Assembly: GCA_965208815.1 (NCBI GenBank)
Contig: OZ242357.1
Coordinates: forward strand, 1,302,001-1,366,000
Direction of reading: 5' to 3'
Source of the DNA: Bin55 sp009840545
Lineage (GTDB): Bacteria > Pseudomonadota > Gammaproteobacteria > Pseudomonadales > Azotimanducaceae
Length of the DNA: 64,000 bases
Shown: positions 54,849 to 64,000 of the stretch, one piece after another
Layout: every line of letters begins with the position of its first letter
Numbering within the stretch: the stretch's first letter is position 1
The notes under the pieces: model-generated
Databases searched by the model: none
What the model was told of the DNA's origin: nothing
What the model saw: only the letters and a program-made list of their open reading frames with translations
Made by a program: the position numbers and the translations under genes

Positions 54849-57521
54849 TCAAACTGGCTTCGTGTCTTCGAATAGCTTCGACCGTCTTCTAGCCGGAGAC
54901 TTCTTTGGGGCTTCCCTACTCTCCACCCACTTCCCGTTCTCATAGTGCGCACTCCAGGGTTTTCCCTTGGCGTCCACACGTATGTAATGCTGCTGTGTCT
55001 TTCGCGAAAACCTTACAGTTGTTTCGCGACCCGACGGATCTTCAACAGGGGCACTCAACAAATGCCTAAATTTTGGATCGATCTCGTTTGAATGAGGTAG
55101 AAGTTCCTTAACAAGCGGAGCGCGAGTCTGGCGATTGCGTGGATACTTGCTAGCGGCCAAGAATATACCGGCAGCGCCATCACGAAGCACAAAATGATCG
55201 TCAATACCGTCGCAAAGCAATTCCGGCATCGGAATAGGGTCCGCACGGGGAGGCGCAACCTTACCGCTTGCCAAGATCTTGCGAGTATTTCCGCAGGACT
55301 CGTTTGTGCATGCGAAAAACGGACCAAATCTCCCGTTACGGCGCTGCATCTCTCCCTGACAACGATCACACTCGATTGAGGGACCTTCATATTCCTTGAG
55401 CTGAAACTCTCCGATTTCTATCTCGTGCCCACTACAGTCTTGATTGCCACAAATATGAACCTTTCGGGTCCTATCAAGAAGAAAAGACTCCATGGCAGTC
55501 TGGCAAATTGGGCACTTCTTCTTCAGGCGCAATATCTTGCTTTCTGCTTCTTCGTCCCCGACGTCGAAAGAATCTTCCTGCAGTGAGAGATTCATCGTGT
55601 GCTTGCACCTCTCCTTTGGCGGCAGGTCATATCCAGCACATCCCAGAAACGCACCAGATTTTGCAACTCGAATCAGCATTTTCTTTCCACACTCGCCGCA
55701 TTCGATTGATGTAGGGATAGGCTCGTTTCGCCGCATTTCGTCGTCGGCCGCCTTGAGCTGATCGGTAAAAGTGCGGTAGAAGGTATTCAGTACGTCTAAC
55801 CAGTCCTTCTTGCCTAGTGCGATAAGGTCGAGCTCATCTTGCTCCATTTTCGAAGTGAACTCATAGTCCATGAGAGAAGCAAAACTTTCGGTAAGTCGAT
55901 CTGTGACCAGCTCGCCTATCCTCTCAGCATGAAACCGTTTCTGTCGCAAGGAAACGTAGCCACGTTCTTGAATCGTTGAAATGATCGGTACGTAGGTACT
56001 CGGACGTCCAATGCCGCGTTCCTCAAGTTCACGTACCAAGCTTGCCTCGCGATAACGTGCTGGAGGCTTTGTGAAGTGCTGCGTCTTCTCCACTTCCAAC
56101 TTGCGAAGTATCTCTCCCACTTGAAAATCTGGTACGACTTGGTCGTCTTCGCCTCTAGACGGAGGACTCCAGACTCTAGTGAATCCATCAAAGACAACCA
56201 CTCGACCTTGAATCCTAAGTTCGAAGTCGCCCGCTTGAACTGTCGTGGTCACACTCTCATACTTGGCGTTAGTCATCTGACATGCGACCAATCGTCTCCA
56301 GATGAGGTCATACAGCTTGAGTTGACTGTCGTCGAGGGACTTTAAGTCAGTAGCTTTGACTGATACATCCGAAGGTCTTATAGCTTCATGGGCTTCTTGT
56401 GCGGCCTTGGACTTGGTCCGATAGACTGCCGGAGATTCAGGAACGTACCGAGGACCCATCTCTTTGTTCAGGAATTGACGAACATTGTTGACAGCATCGC
56501 TAGCCAAGTTTGTCGAGTCCGTACGCATATACGTAATCAATCCGCTCTCGTACAAGCTTTGGGCGATCCTCATCGTTCGGGCAACGTTGTAGCCCAACCT
56601 GGAAGAAGCAGCTTGTTGTAACGTCGATGTAATGAACGGCGGCTGAGGTCTCGACCCAGTAGGCTTTTTCTCATGCCGCACCACCTTATACTCTTGCTGA
56701 TTCAGCTCTTCGAGTGCAGAATGGGCTTCGACCTCATTCTTCAGCGAGAGTGAATCTCCCAAGTGAGCTACAACCTTGAATCGATACGAATCGCCAGAAT
56801 CGTCCGAACCGTTCGTTGACCGAGCTAGATAGGCAAAGAGCTCCCAGTATTCTTCGACGTTAAACGCCCGGATTTCTCGTTCTCTTTCAACTACAAGCCG
56901 TACTGCCACCGATTGAACCCGTCCGGCTGAGAGTCCCCTAGCAATCTTTTTCCAAAGCAGCGGAGACAATTCGAAACCCACGACTCGATCGAGAAACCTT
57001 CGTGCTTTATATGCATTGACTCGATCAGTGTTGACACTTCCTGGATTTGCAAACGCATCGTCGATCGCGTTCTTGGTAATTTCATTGAAGACAACTCGAC
57101 GAAATTTCTGGGAGTCTCCTCCAATGATCTCCTGCAGATGCCAGGCAATAGCCTCCCCTTCTCGATCTCGGTCGGTAGCCAGATAGATTAGGTCGGATCC
57201 TTGCGCTGCTTTCTGCAAGTCGTTGACAACAGATTCCTTTCCTACTGAGACTATCCAATTCGCAACCCAATCGTTATCGGGATCAACGCCCATACTTCGG
57301 ACACGAGCCAATCTCGCGCGTCGTTCCCGAGCTTTCTCCTTTTGCGCGGGGCTAAGATTCTTCGCTACACGCTTTGCTTTCGACTCACCGATCTGTGTTG
57401 AACTCGTCGGAAGATCGCGTATGTGCCCGCGGCTTGATTTCACCACGAACTCCTTGCCAAGATACCTGCTGATAGTCTTGGTCTTGTTAGGCGATTCGAC
57501 AATTACCAATGATTTGCTCAT
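54849..57521 (-). CDS. topA: DNA topoisomerase I
   Basis: This 890-residue type IA topoisomerase has a Toprim domain at the N-terminus (IVESPNKTKTI, LATDRDREGEAIAW with the metal-binding Asp pair near residue 117). The catalytic Tyr is in LITYMRTDSTNLA (about 334), and the core segment ERGIGRPSTYVPI follows. C-terminal four-Cys zinc modules are visible: CGECGKKM...C, CPICQTAM...CGNQDC and CDRCQGEM...CTNESC. A basic C-terminal end follows. It relaxes negative supercoils. The neighbourhood lexA-topA is conserved in Pseudomonas-type gammaproteobacteria. Confidence 0.96.
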   Translation of the reverse strand: MSKSLVIVESPNKTKTISRYLGKEFVVKSSRGHIRDLPTSSTQIGESKAKRVAKNLSPAQKEKARERRARLARVRSMGVDPDNDWVANWIVSVGKESVVNDLQKAAQGSDLIYLATDRDREGEAIAWHLQEIIGGDSQKFRRVVFNEITKNAIDDAFANPGSVNTDRVNAYKARRFLDRVVGFELSPLLWKKIARGLSAGRVQSVAVRLVVEREREIRAFNVEEYWELFAYLARSTNGSDDSGDSYRFKVVAHLGDSLSLKNEVEAHSALEELNQQEYKVVRHEKKPTGSRPQPPFITSTLQQAASSRLGYNVARTMRIAQSLYESGLITYMRTDSTNLASDAVNNVRQFLNKEMGPRYVPESPAVYRTKSKAAQEAHEAIRPSDVSVKATDLKSLDDSQLKLYDLIWRRLVACQMTNAKYESVTTTVQAGDFELRIQGRVVVFDGFTRVWSPPSRGEDDQVVPDFQVGEILRKLEVEKTQHFTKPPARYREASLVRELEERGIGRPSTYVPIISTIQERGYVSLRQKRFHAERIGELVTDRLTESFASLMDYEFTSKMEQDELDLIALGKKDWLDVLNTFYRTFTDQLKAADDEMRRNEPIPTSIECGECGKKMLIRVAKSGAFLGCAGYDLPPKERCKHTMNLSLQEDSFDVGDEEAESKILRLKKKCPICQTAMESFLLDRTRKVHICGNQDCSGHEIEIGEFQLKEYEGPSIECDRCQGEMQRRNGRFGPFFACTNESCGNTRKILASGKVAPPRADPIPMPELLCDGIDDHFVLRDGAAGIFLAASKYPRNRQTRAPLVKELLPHSNEIDPKFRHLLSAPVEDPSGRETTVRFSRKTQQHYIRVDAKGKPWSAHYENGKWVESREAPKKSPARRRSKLFEDTKPV

Positions 57522-57775
57522 TACTCTCCTTGTTGAGCGATTTGCTTCCTAGCTTCAATCGATGATTGGCTGGTACACATATATATATACACGATTCGAT
57601 TTCTAGATATTCTGGCAACCTAACTGATCGCTCTCAAATCGAGCATCGACACTCGGCGAAGGGAAGCACCGAGGACCCTATGCCAATACGCATAGACACA
57701 GTCAGAATTGATTGGTTCAATGAGACCTCTTTTCGTTACCAAAGAAGTCACGTCGATTCACCCATCATATAGTGC

Positions 57776-58336
57776 TTATTCGTTGATTCTGTCTCGTACC
57801 AGTTCAACATTTGCCTTAGAAAGATCTGCCAGACCTGCCAACATTTCTTGGACAAATTCACTGGGTGGAGAGTCCAATCGTTCCTGGCCAATCCATGCAA
57901 CTCCGTTGCGATCGCTCTTGACAGCAACCACCCTGTCCGGTAGCTGTTCTATCGCTTGACCTACTCTTCTCCAATACTCCACTTGTAGCTCCAATCCAAC
58001 CTCTTTCAGCTGAGGTTCGATGACGTAGCCTTCGACCGGACCATATTCCTTTGTGGATTTGTAAAGAGTCCATGTAGGAATTTCGGTGTATTCCTCCTCA
58101 TAAAGCTTCTCCCACGCTATGCACTGTACCTTTGGGGTTTTAATCTTTCCTCCTGCTGTGACTCTCTCAATAGCGGGTGCATTGACGTCGGTTACCACAA
58201 TACCCTGAGTTTGTAAACCGTACTTTCTGGCATCAATACGCATTCGTCCTATCTGTCTCTCGCTCTTCGATGGCAGTACCAAGAGTATTCCACCGAAGAC
58301 TACAAGAAACGCTGTTGTCAATAGAATCCAGAACAT
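57776..58336 (-). CDS. Small membrane-anchored hypothetical protein near topA
   Basis: This 186-residue protein starts with a single helix (FWILLTTAFLVVFGGILLVL) followed by a soluble domain of about 160 residues (RMRIDARKYGLQTQGIVVTD, YGPVEGYVIEPQL, EYWRRVGQAIEQLPDRVVAV). I recall an uncharacterised small protein next to topA in pseudomonads and think this is its counterpart, but have no function for it. It is divergent from uspA and on the same strand as topA. Confidence 0.65.
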   Translation of the reverse strand: MFWILLTTAFLVVFGGILLVLPSKSERQIGRMRIDARKYGLQTQGIVVTDVNAPAIERVTAGGKIKTPKVQCIAWEKLYEEEYTEIPTWTLYKSTKEYGPVEGYVIEPQLKEVGLELQVEYWRRVGQAIEQLPDRVVAVKSDRNGVAWIGQERLDSPPSEFVQEMLAGLADLSKANVELVRDRINE

Positions 58337-58409
58337 TATTGCTAGTGGTTCAAAGCATCAATTTGATACATAATTTCTTGTTGATTGCCGTGATGGTTTA
58401 GTCTCAATT

Positions 58410-58844
58410 ATGAGCAAGTATTCTCGAGTTCTGCTTGCCGTCGACTTGACGGAAGATTGCCGACATGTAGCAGAGCATGCTTCTATACTGGCCCAACTCT
58501 ATAATGCTCAGCTACACATCGTACATGTTATAGAGCCACAGAGTCTCGCATATGGCGACGAAATACCCATGGATCTCTCCTCGCTGCATCAAGCTATTTA
58601 CGATCAAGCAGAATCGTTTCTGCGAGAGCTGTCACAGGGGTTCGACATACCAAGGACGAGGCAGCATCTCGCTTTCGGGCGAATTGACACTGAAATTCGT
58701 CGCATTGCAGATGAAAAGGACATTGACGTCATTGTTGTCGGGAGCCACGGACGGCACGGTTTGGCCATCCTATTTGGTTCGACACTCAACGGAGTACTGC
58801 AAAAGGCAACCTGCGACGTTCTTGCAGTACGTGTTGGCGACTAG
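58410..58844 (+). CDS. Universal stress protein, UspA family
   Basis: This 144-residue single-domain protein starts with the beta strand YSRVLLAVDLTED and ends with the nucleotide-binding pattern GSHGRHGLAILFGSTLNGV (Gly-2x-Gly-9x-Gly-Ser) and CDVLAVRVG. Such proteins bind ATP or AMP and respond to starvation and stress. The short GTG- or ATG-initiated reading frame is complete. The slt gene starts 30 bases downstream on the same strand. Confidence 0.9.
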   Translation: MSKYSRVLLAVDLTEDCRHVAEHASILAQLYNAQLHIVHVIEPQSLAYGDEIPMDLSSLHQAIYDQAESFLRELSQGFDIPRTRQHLAFGRIDTEIRRIADEKDIDVIVVGSHGRHGLAILFGSTLNGVLQKATCDVLAVRVGD

Positions 58845-58874
58845 CTCGATTTCCAATCAGTGTGATGGGCTCAC

Positions 58875-60764
58875 ATGAAGCTACTTGCTTCGTGCGTTTG
58901 TATAGTTGCTCTGCTGTTTACAGCTAACACCAGTGCCTACTACGACGAGCTGATCGACCTAAGACAAAAGTACAAGCAAGCAAAACACGCCCGTGACTCC
59001 GGACGCATTCGCGAGTTCGAACGTCTCAAAGAGGAACTCCGCGAATACCCGTTGTACGAGTACCTCGTATATCAAGACGGCGTTCGCAGATTGTCGTTAC
59101 ACTCCGCCGAGCAGGCGATGAGTATCCGCGACCAGCTAAAGAACTCAGTGCTGTCAGAAGAGTTCTTCCAGAGATGGTTGAATGCCCAGGCAAAGGCAGG
59201 CAGGTGGTCGACCTATACACAACACTACACTCCATCAGGCGATCCTATCGATCAATGCAAGTATGTGCATGCTCTTCATCGAATCGGCCAAACTGACAAA
59301 GCGATGTCTTTGGTCCCCGATCTTTGGATCGTGGGCGTATCGCAACCTAAGGAGTGCGACCCAATTTTTGGCACTTGGATTAGCAATGGAAACGTCACAT
59401 TCGATATCGCTTGGCAACGCTTGCAACTTGCAGTGCAAGAAAATTCGAGAGTTCTAGCACGCTACCTGATGCGATTCTTCAACCAATCGGATCGTTCCAA
59501 AGCGCAATTGCTGTATGACGTTCACGTTCGACCCAGTCTCGTCCGAGACAAGCGACGCTTTGCAGACAACGAGTGGGGACGAGTTGCTCTAGCACACGGT
59601 CTCCGCGAATACGCAAAGGACGAAGGAAGGAAAGCTCGAGAACTATGGGCTGAATATCGTATGCAGTACGACTTTGATTCGACAGAAACTTCTCAGCTAG
59701 ATGGCGACCTGGCTTTCTGGGCTGCTCGAGAGGGTGTGTTGATTCGTCCCGTCGACCCAAATTTCGATGCGGCGACGATAGAGCGAATCGCCGATACGGC
59801 AATGGCACAACGAGACTGGGAATTGGCTAATGAGTGGCTATCGGTGTATCCGGAGTCAGAACGGTCAAATTACAAGTGGAGATTTTGGTGGGGAGTCGTC
59901 AACCTAAACCTCGGAAATGTCGATGCAATCGCAACCCTCGAAGAATTAGCAGAGCTGCGTACCTATTACGGATTTCTAGCCGCGCATCAACTAGGTTTAC
60001 CCATTCAACTAAACGGCCACACATGGGACAATCCCCAAGACAAGCGTATTGAGTACATGAGCGATCCGCGCATCGCACGGATCTTTGAGCTCTATGCTGT
60101 TGGAGATGAAGCTAGCGCAAAGAAAGAGTGGAAGTGGCTAATTCCGCAACTTGAGCAGGACGCTAAGGCATGGGTTGCCCACGAAATAGCAAACATTGGT
60201 TGGACCTACGACGCGATCCAGGCAGCTTTCTCTGCCGATGCGCTCGACCTAATCGATGCAAGGTTTCCCATGCTGTACATTGATGAATTCAAGCGCAATG
60301 CACACATGACAAACATTAGTCTGCCGATCTTGCTTGCGATTGCACGTCAAGAGAGTGCATTTAATGCGCGGGCAATCTCTCCCGTAGGTGCTCGAGGGCT
60401 CATGCAGCTGATGTTGGCCACAGCTCGACGGACCGCCAGCAATCTTCGTGCTTCTCGTCCTTCTTCCTCATCGTTGCTAAATCCCTCAATTAACGTCTAC
60501 ATCGGTTCTCACCACTTGTTAGAACTCATTGAGGAATTTGACAGTCATGTCTTGGCTTACGCTGCATACAACGCAGGGTCGCATCGCGTAGATCAATGGA
60601 TAAAGGATGCAAGCGGTATGGATATACGTGTGTGGATCGAAACGATTCCATTTCACGAAACCCGTAACTACGTGAAAAACGTAATCTCGTTTGCCCAAGT
60701 CTACGGACAAATATTGAATATACCAGTTCCTGTTCTTGCCGAAAACGAAACCGTTATTCCTTAG
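58875..60764 (+). CDS. slt: Soluble lytic transglycosylase (Slt70-like)
   Basis: This 629-residue periplasmic enzyme has a signal peptide (about residues 1-22), a long alpha-helical ring domain (about 25-430) and a C-terminal SLT domain with the catalytic Glu in AIARQESAFNARAISPVGAR (about residue 497). GLMQLMLATAR and a later AYNAGSHRVDQWI complete the domain. It cleaves the glycan strand of peptidoglycan, forming 1,6-anhydromuramic ends. It follows uspA after 30 bases, and tatD follows after 29. Confidence 0.92.
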   Translation: MKLLASCVCIVALLFTANTSAYYDELIDLRQKYKQAKHARDSGRIREFERLKEELREYPLYEYLVYQDGVRRLSLHSAEQAMSIRDQLKNSVLSEEFFQRWLNAQAKAGRWSTYTQHYTPSGDPIDQCKYVHALHRIGQTDKAMSLVPDLWIVGVSQPKECDPIFGTWISNGNVTFDIAWQRLQLAVQENSRVLARYLMRFFNQSDRSKAQLLYDVHVRPSLVRDKRRFADNEWGRVALAHGLREYAKDEGRKARELWAEYRMQYDFDSTETSQLDGDLAFWAAREGVLIRPVDPNFDAATIERIADTAMAQRDWELANEWLSVYPESERSNYKWRFWWGVVNLNLGNVDAIATLEELAELRTYYGFLAAHQLGLPIQLNGHTWDNPQDKRIEYMSDPRIARIFELYAVGDEASAKKEWKWLIPQLEQDAKAWVAHEIANIGWTYDAIQAAFSADALDLIDARFPMLYIDEFKRNAHMTNISLPILLAIARQESAFNARAISPVGARGLMQLMLATARRTASNLRASRPSSSSLLNPSINVYIGSHHLLELIEEFDSHVLAYAAYNAGSHRVDQWIKDASGMDIRVWIETIPFHETRNYVKNVISFAQVYGQILNIPVPVLAENETVIP

Positions 60765-60793
60765 TCTTTCGGCCCGATCCGGAGAAGCCTCAT

Positions 60794-61570
60794 ATGATCG
60801 ATGTCGGAGCTAATCTCACCGACAAATCCTTCTTGGATGACCTAGATGCGGTGGTGGACCGTGCAAAGTCGAGTGGAGTGAGACACGTGATGGTTACAGG
60901 AACCGATGTTGCTACCAGTCGTGATGCAGTTGAATTGTGTGCCCAATACCCCGGATATCTATCTTCAACCGCAGGAGTTCATCCACATAGTGCTGGCAGA
61001 GTCTCTAGCGGCTGGATCGATGAAATCGAAGCAATCACTCAAACTGAATGTGTGGTAGCTGTGGGCGAGACGGGCTTGGATTACTTTCGAGACTTCTCTC
61101 CCCGATCGGACCAACGAAAGATCTTCTATGCGCAGCTCGAATTGGCGTCTAACGTGAATATGCCTGTGTTTATTCACGATCGGGACTCTCAAGGAGACCT
61201 TTTGCAAATCGTCTCAGACTTCAAGCAGCTAAAAGCCGTTGTCCACTGCTTCACAGGATCTCAAGACCTTCTTATCAGCTACTTGGAGCTTGGTCTATAC
61301 ATAGGAATCACAGGATGGGTCTGCGACGAACGTAGAGGATTGACGCTTCGCAAGGCAGTTCACCTGATCCCGGACGACAAATTGCTTGTTGAAACAGATG
61401 CTCCGTACCTTATGCCGAGAAACATCTCTCCAAAGCCAAAGAGTAGACGAAACGAACCAGCCAATCTTCACTATGTAATAGAGGTCCTAGCTGCGGCACG
61501 TCAACAGACACCTGAAGAAGTCGCCCGATTTACTACGAACAATGCAAAGTCTCTATTCGCTATTGGCTAA
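60794..61570 (+). CDS. tatD: TatD-family metal-dependent DNase
   Basis: This 258-residue TIM-barrel hydrolase has MIDVGANLTDKSF at the N-terminus, AGVHPHSAG near residue 60, VGETGLDYFRD near 94, a VFIHDRDS segment where many family members read HxRxA, HCFTGSQD near 153 and ETDAPYLMP near 200. The metal-binding His and Asp residues are largely visible. TatD proteins are Mg-dependent 3'-5' exonucleases linked to DNA repair. The last 18 bases overlap the 3' end of the convergent glutaredoxin-like gene. Confidence 0.88.
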   Translation: MIDVGANLTDKSFLDDLDAVVDRAKSSGVRHVMVTGTDVATSRDAVELCAQYPGYLSSTAGVHPHSAGRVSSGWIDEIEAITQTECVVAVGETGLDYFRDFSPRSDQRKIFYAQLELASNVNMPVFIHDRDSQGDLLQIVSDFKQLKAVVHCFTGSQDLLISYLELGLYIGITGWVCDERRGLTLRKAVHLIPDDKLLVETDAPYLMPRNISPKPKSRRNEPANLHYVIEVLAAARQQTPEEVARFTTNNAKSLFAIG

Positions 61571-61786
61571 TTCTGCAATTTGTTGATCCGTGAATGGCCA
61601 GTCGAGTTCATAGTCGCCAATCTGGGCTACTGGAATCTTCTGTGCCAGCCTATTGAACAACTCCGCATCGGACATGATGTCCACGACATCGAGAATGTGC
61701 CCTGAGAGTTGGTCCGATTCAAACACCATATCTAAGGCTTCGTCGCACATTGAACAGGCGTCTGTGACAAAGAGTACTATCTGCAT
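61553..61786 (-). CDS. Glutaredoxin-like protein (DUF836 type)
   Basis: This 77-residue thioredoxin-fold protein has an active-site motif CSMC in LFVTDACSMCDEALDM near residues 11-14 and a cis-Pro region in KIPVAQIGDYELDWPFTDQQ. It fits the small glutaredoxin-related DUF836 family common in gammaproteobacteria. The role is presumably thiol redox. It is convergent with tatD, overlapping by 18 bases. Confidence 0.8.
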   Translation of the reverse strand: MQIVLFVTDACSMCDEALDMVFESDQLSGHILDVVDIMSDAELFNRLAQKIPVAQIGDYELDWPFTDQQIAELANSE

Positions 61787-62095
61787 TCTGTCGGAGCTGT
61801 CATATCAGAATCGACGTAACACTCGAAGATCTTCCGAACGCTTTCAAATTCTAACCAATAAAGAGAAATTTCGAGCGTATCCGCAGAACGTGGTTTGCAC
61901 CAGCATTTCTAGGTTTGGGGAGACGGGGGTCACTTAGAGTGAGCCATTGGCCGTCTAACGTGAATCAAAGCCACTAACAACACTACACTCTGTTGGTGAA
62001 GAAGGACTAAACACTGTAGAGACTGAACCGAACTGTAGCTTCCGGTCCCAAATTAAAGCAAAGTATTAGCTTATCAGGATATTCCCTTGGAAAGT
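61787..62095. other. Intergenic region
   Basis: This 309-base region lies between the start of the glutaredoxin-like gene and the end of the outer-membrane protein gene, both on the minus strand. I see no gene, tRNA or strong hairpin. Confidence 0.5.
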
Positions 62096-62890
62096 CTAGA
62101 GAAATCTGGACAGACTAAGAGTGAACCGAAAGTTCTGCATTTCAAGTTCTGGGATGACTCGAATCGTTCCTTCTTCGTACAAATCCTCCCAATCGTCTTC
62201 TATCGAAGTCTCAAGGCGTAGTTCGAGCTGGGCAACGAATTTCTCGCTAAAGGCATGTTCGAGTCCACCACCGAATGAAAAAACCTGGCCAGTTGCCTCG
62301 TAATTGAAGCTACCCGTATCAAACTGAAGGCTGGTGCACATTATCGTAGTAAAACACCCCAATTCGTAGCGAGTGTCTAGGTCAACAGTTACCTGCTTCG
62401 CTCCTACCAGGAAGTAGTAGCCCGTGATAGCCGTCCAATTCGGCGTGTCAAGTTCGTTTCCCCATTGAACGGTGAGACCAAGTTCAGTGTTGGATCCTAC
62501 TTCAAAGGTTTCCGGCCACGCCTCTCCGTACTGTGCGCGGTGCTGAGAAGGTCCATCTCCCAGAACAAAACCCGATACTCTTCCCGAACCTCTGCTTGCC
62601 TCCAACTGGAAACTTAGAAAGCCCGTCTCAAGAGCCATCCGGTATCCAGCAACAACCCCAACGCTACCGAGGTTGCCGTCACCTGTATTTCTGGTATTGA
62701 AGATCATACCGGCTACCGTCGTTGCATTGTCTGGGTGCGAATTGTCAATAGTTTTCGCGTAGGTGGCCTCGGATGGGGTTATTGCTCCTTGGACTCCAAC
62801 ATAGATCCCGGAAAGCTGAGCCAAGAGAGTGCCGCAGGTCAAACTACAGAGGAGTACCAAAAAAACGCGAACTGAGTGAACTAGGCTCAC
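62096..62890 (-). CDS. Predicted outer-membrane beta-barrel protein
   Basis: This 264-residue protein has a signal peptide (about residues 1-24, ending LLAQ) and alternating amphipathic segments throughout. The closing strand is FRFTLSLSRFL; a C-terminal hydrophobic residue with aromatics is typical of outer-membrane barrels. Gly-rich turns (GYRMALETGF, GGGLEHAFSEKFV) resemble OmpA/OmpW-like small barrels. Two Cys (CFTTIMC) in one loop may form a disulfide. The start is GTG. No family is certain. Confidence 0.65.
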   Translation of the reverse strand: MSLVHSVRVFLVLLCSLTCGTLLAQLSGIYVGVQGAITPSEATYAKTIDNSHPDNATTVAGMIFNTRNTGDGNLGSVGVVAGYRMALETGFLSFQLEASRGSGRVSGFVLGDGPSQHRAQYGEAWPETFEVGSNTELGLTVQWGNELDTPNWTAITGYYFLVGAKQVTVDLDTRYELGCFTTIMCTSLQFDTGSFNYEATGQVFSFGGGLEHAFSEKFVAQLELRLETSIEDDWEDLYEEGTIRVIPELEMQNFRFTLSLSRFL

Positions 62891-63156
62891 AATAACACCT
62901 TCTTGAGTGGGGTTTCGTCGCTAATCTTATCAAACTGGCACTTCGAAATTAGTCGGTGGGAAGGTGAGATTAGCCGACAACATTTCTCGTCGGAATGTGT
63001 CAAAACGGCGAGTTTCTCGCACAAGACTTGCTCTTGTGATACTCAAACGAGGCCAGATTATCGTTGTGGGTACTATTAGCGGTTCAGCACGGGAGCAAAC
63101 TCACCTGAGGTGTCAGTCCTCATAGCATCGTACGACCAAACTGTTGGGTTTTAGGC
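62891..63156. other. Divergent promoter region
   Basis: A 266-base gap between the leftward outer-membrane gene and the rightward acetyltransferase gene. It should hold promoters for both; no other feature seen. Confidence 0.4.
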
Positions 63157-63717
63157 GTGGCAGATCAGCACAAGCTTGCAGAATCTCAATCAACTTCAAG
63201 TAGAGTCTATGTTCGTCCGGTTCGGGGAAGCGACAGGAATGCGCTTGTTTCGATGGCACAGGCAAGTCAGAAACTGCACCACCCTTGGATTACCCCACCT
63301 CTTACCAATCACATGTTTCGTCTCTACTTGAAGCGAACCCAACGAGAGGATGCAGATGGATTTGTCGTTTGTCTTCGCGCAACGGATCAAATTGTTGGAG
63401 TCGTGAATCTTAACGACATCGTGCGAGGTTCATTCATGAGCGCCAATCTCTCCTATTACGTCGATTCTGATCAACAGGGAAAAGGTTATATGACCGAAGC
63501 ATTGCGGCATGTCATCCGATTGTCTTTCGAAGTCTTCGGGCTGCATAGACTGGAAGCTGCAATTCAACCCGGTAACCAACCCTCCAAAGACCTCGTCAAG
63601 CGCTGTGGATTCACGTTGGAAGGATTGAGTTCGGACCTGCTATTCATCGACGGGAAGTGGCGTGATCACGAACGATGGGCTCTTATCGACAAACGAGTTT
63701 CATTAACAAGACCCTAA
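63157..63717 (+). CDS. GNAT acetyltransferase, RimJ/RimL-like
   Basis: This 186-residue GNAT-fold enzyme has VYVRPVRGSDRNALVSMAQA at the start, a VGVVNLNDIVRGSFMSANLS beta region, acetyl-CoA binding loop QQGKGYMTEAL near residue 106 and the LEAAIQPGNQPSKDLVKRCG segment that typifies RimJ-type N-acetyltransferases acting on ribosomal proteins or other amines. GTG start. The exact substrate is not shown. The peptidase gene that runs off the window begins 17 bases after its stop. Confidence 0.85.
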   Translation: MADQHKLAESQSTSSRVYVRPVRGSDRNALVSMAQASQKLHHPWITPPLTNHMFRLYLKRTQREDADGFVVCLRATDQIVGVVNLNDIVRGSFMSANLSYYVDSDQQGKGYMTEALRHVIRLSFEVFGLHRLEAAIQPGNQPSKDLVKRCGFTLEGLSSDLLFIDGKWRDHERWALIDKRVSLTRP

Positions 63718-63733
63718 GAACGAGCTAGAACCT

Positions 63734-64000
63734 ATGCAAACTAAACCTTTTGGCACATGGCCCTCTCCTATTACCGCAGATCTTGTTGCTTCGGCATTCG
63801 TTTCATTCGGCGAGTTACAGTCAGATGGAGAAGATCTGTATTTCTTGGAGTCAAGACCGTCCGAGAGAGGAAGAACCGCGCTCATGTTGTGGCGTTCGGC
63901 GGAAGAGTGCTTCGAAGTCACTAACGACGGATTCGATGTCCGAACCATGGTCCACGAGTACGGAGGTGGCGCGTATGCAGTTGCAAACGGTATAGCGTTT
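63734..64000 (+). CDS. S9-family peptidase, N-terminal part (cut by window end)
   Basis: The last 267 bases encode 89 residues, starting MQTKPFGTWPSPITADLVAS. The opening -TWPSPIT- and the segment MVHEYGGGAYAVANG are typical of the N-terminal propeller of cytoplasmic S9 prolyl-oligopeptidase/acylaminoacyl-peptidase proteins. The catalytic domain lies beyond the window. It probably shares a transcript with the acetyltransferase gene. Confidence 0.8.
   Translation, partial: MQTKPFGTWPSPITADLVASAFVSFGELQSDGEDLYFLESRPSERGRTALMLWRSAEECFEVTNDGFDVRTMVHEYGGGAYAVANGIAF

Noticed and set aside
57570..57600. tatatatata run upstream of topA as an SOS-type site
   Set aside because: It is a simple AT alternation without the flanking ctg/cag, and does not match the lexA palindrome.
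1..64000. CRISPR array
   Set aside because: I saw no series of regularly spaced direct repeats and no cas genes anywhere in the window.
1..64000. rRNA genes or a prophage
   Set aside because: No rRNA-like sequence and no phage structural or integrase genes were seen. The tRNA-Glu is not flanked by an integrase or attachment-site repeat.

Overview
The window looks like a chromosomal segment of a free-living gammaproteobacterium. The best evidence is the gene content and order on the right half: a GAPDH of the long, N-terminally extended type, mfd, csiV, a methylthioinosine phosphorylase, lexA, topA, a universal stress protein and a soluble lytic transglycosylase. From memory this follows the order of the Pseudomonas mfd-lexA-topA-slt neighbourhood. 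CsiV itself is essentially gammaproteobacterial. Base composition is moderate and even, apart from one sharply GC-rich insertion sequence. Coding density is high, with many start/stop overlaps and several convergent genes that share their last codons.

Left part (1-23.6 kb), mostly membrane, secreted and periplasmic functions: a heterodimeric MdlA/MdlB-like ABC exporter; a five-haem cytochrome c with membrane helices and TPRs, translationally coupled to a CRTAC1-type (FG-GAP plus ASPIC/UnbV) protein; an S9-type hydrolase whose nucleophile position reads His instead of Ser; a three-gene ABC-2 transporter with two DUF3526 permeases; a ureohydrolase; a secreted protein with eight EF-hand loops followed by a decayed paralogue; a large lipoprotein combining TPRs, FG-GAP repeats and ASPIC/UnbV; tRNA-Glu; a DUF481 outer-membrane protein and a DUF815 ATPase.

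Middle (23.6-41.8 kb): a complete IS1380-type element with 18-bp perfect inverted repeats and a 10-bp flanking direct repeat, sitting between the divergent DUF815 and putP genes. Then come putP, a small membrane protein, gap and a korC-korA-korB operon (2-oxoacid oxidation coupled to an FAD/Fe-S subunit), a relic toxin-antitoxin locus, mfd-csiV, and an mscS-hpt-mtnP operon.

Accessory segment (41.8-54 kb), lying between two conserved core blocks: two tandem secreted paralogues of a family I do not recognise (shared WGxWCxWxxCGY motif), a 1646-residue DUF4011-helicase-nuclease-DUF3320 protein that is a candidate genome-defence effector, and three bacterial-PH-domain membrane proteins.

Right end (54-64 kb): lexA with an unusual upstream palindrome, topA, a small membrane protein, uspA, slt, tatD, a glutaredoxin-like protein, an outer-membrane barrel candidate, a RimJ-like acetyltransferase and the start of another S9 peptidase cut by the window edge.

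The strongest leads for something undescribed are the TPR/multihaem/CRTAC1 set, the WGxWC tandem pair next to the DUF4011 protein, and the Ser-to-His S9 protein. All assignments come from reading the sequence; no database search was run.
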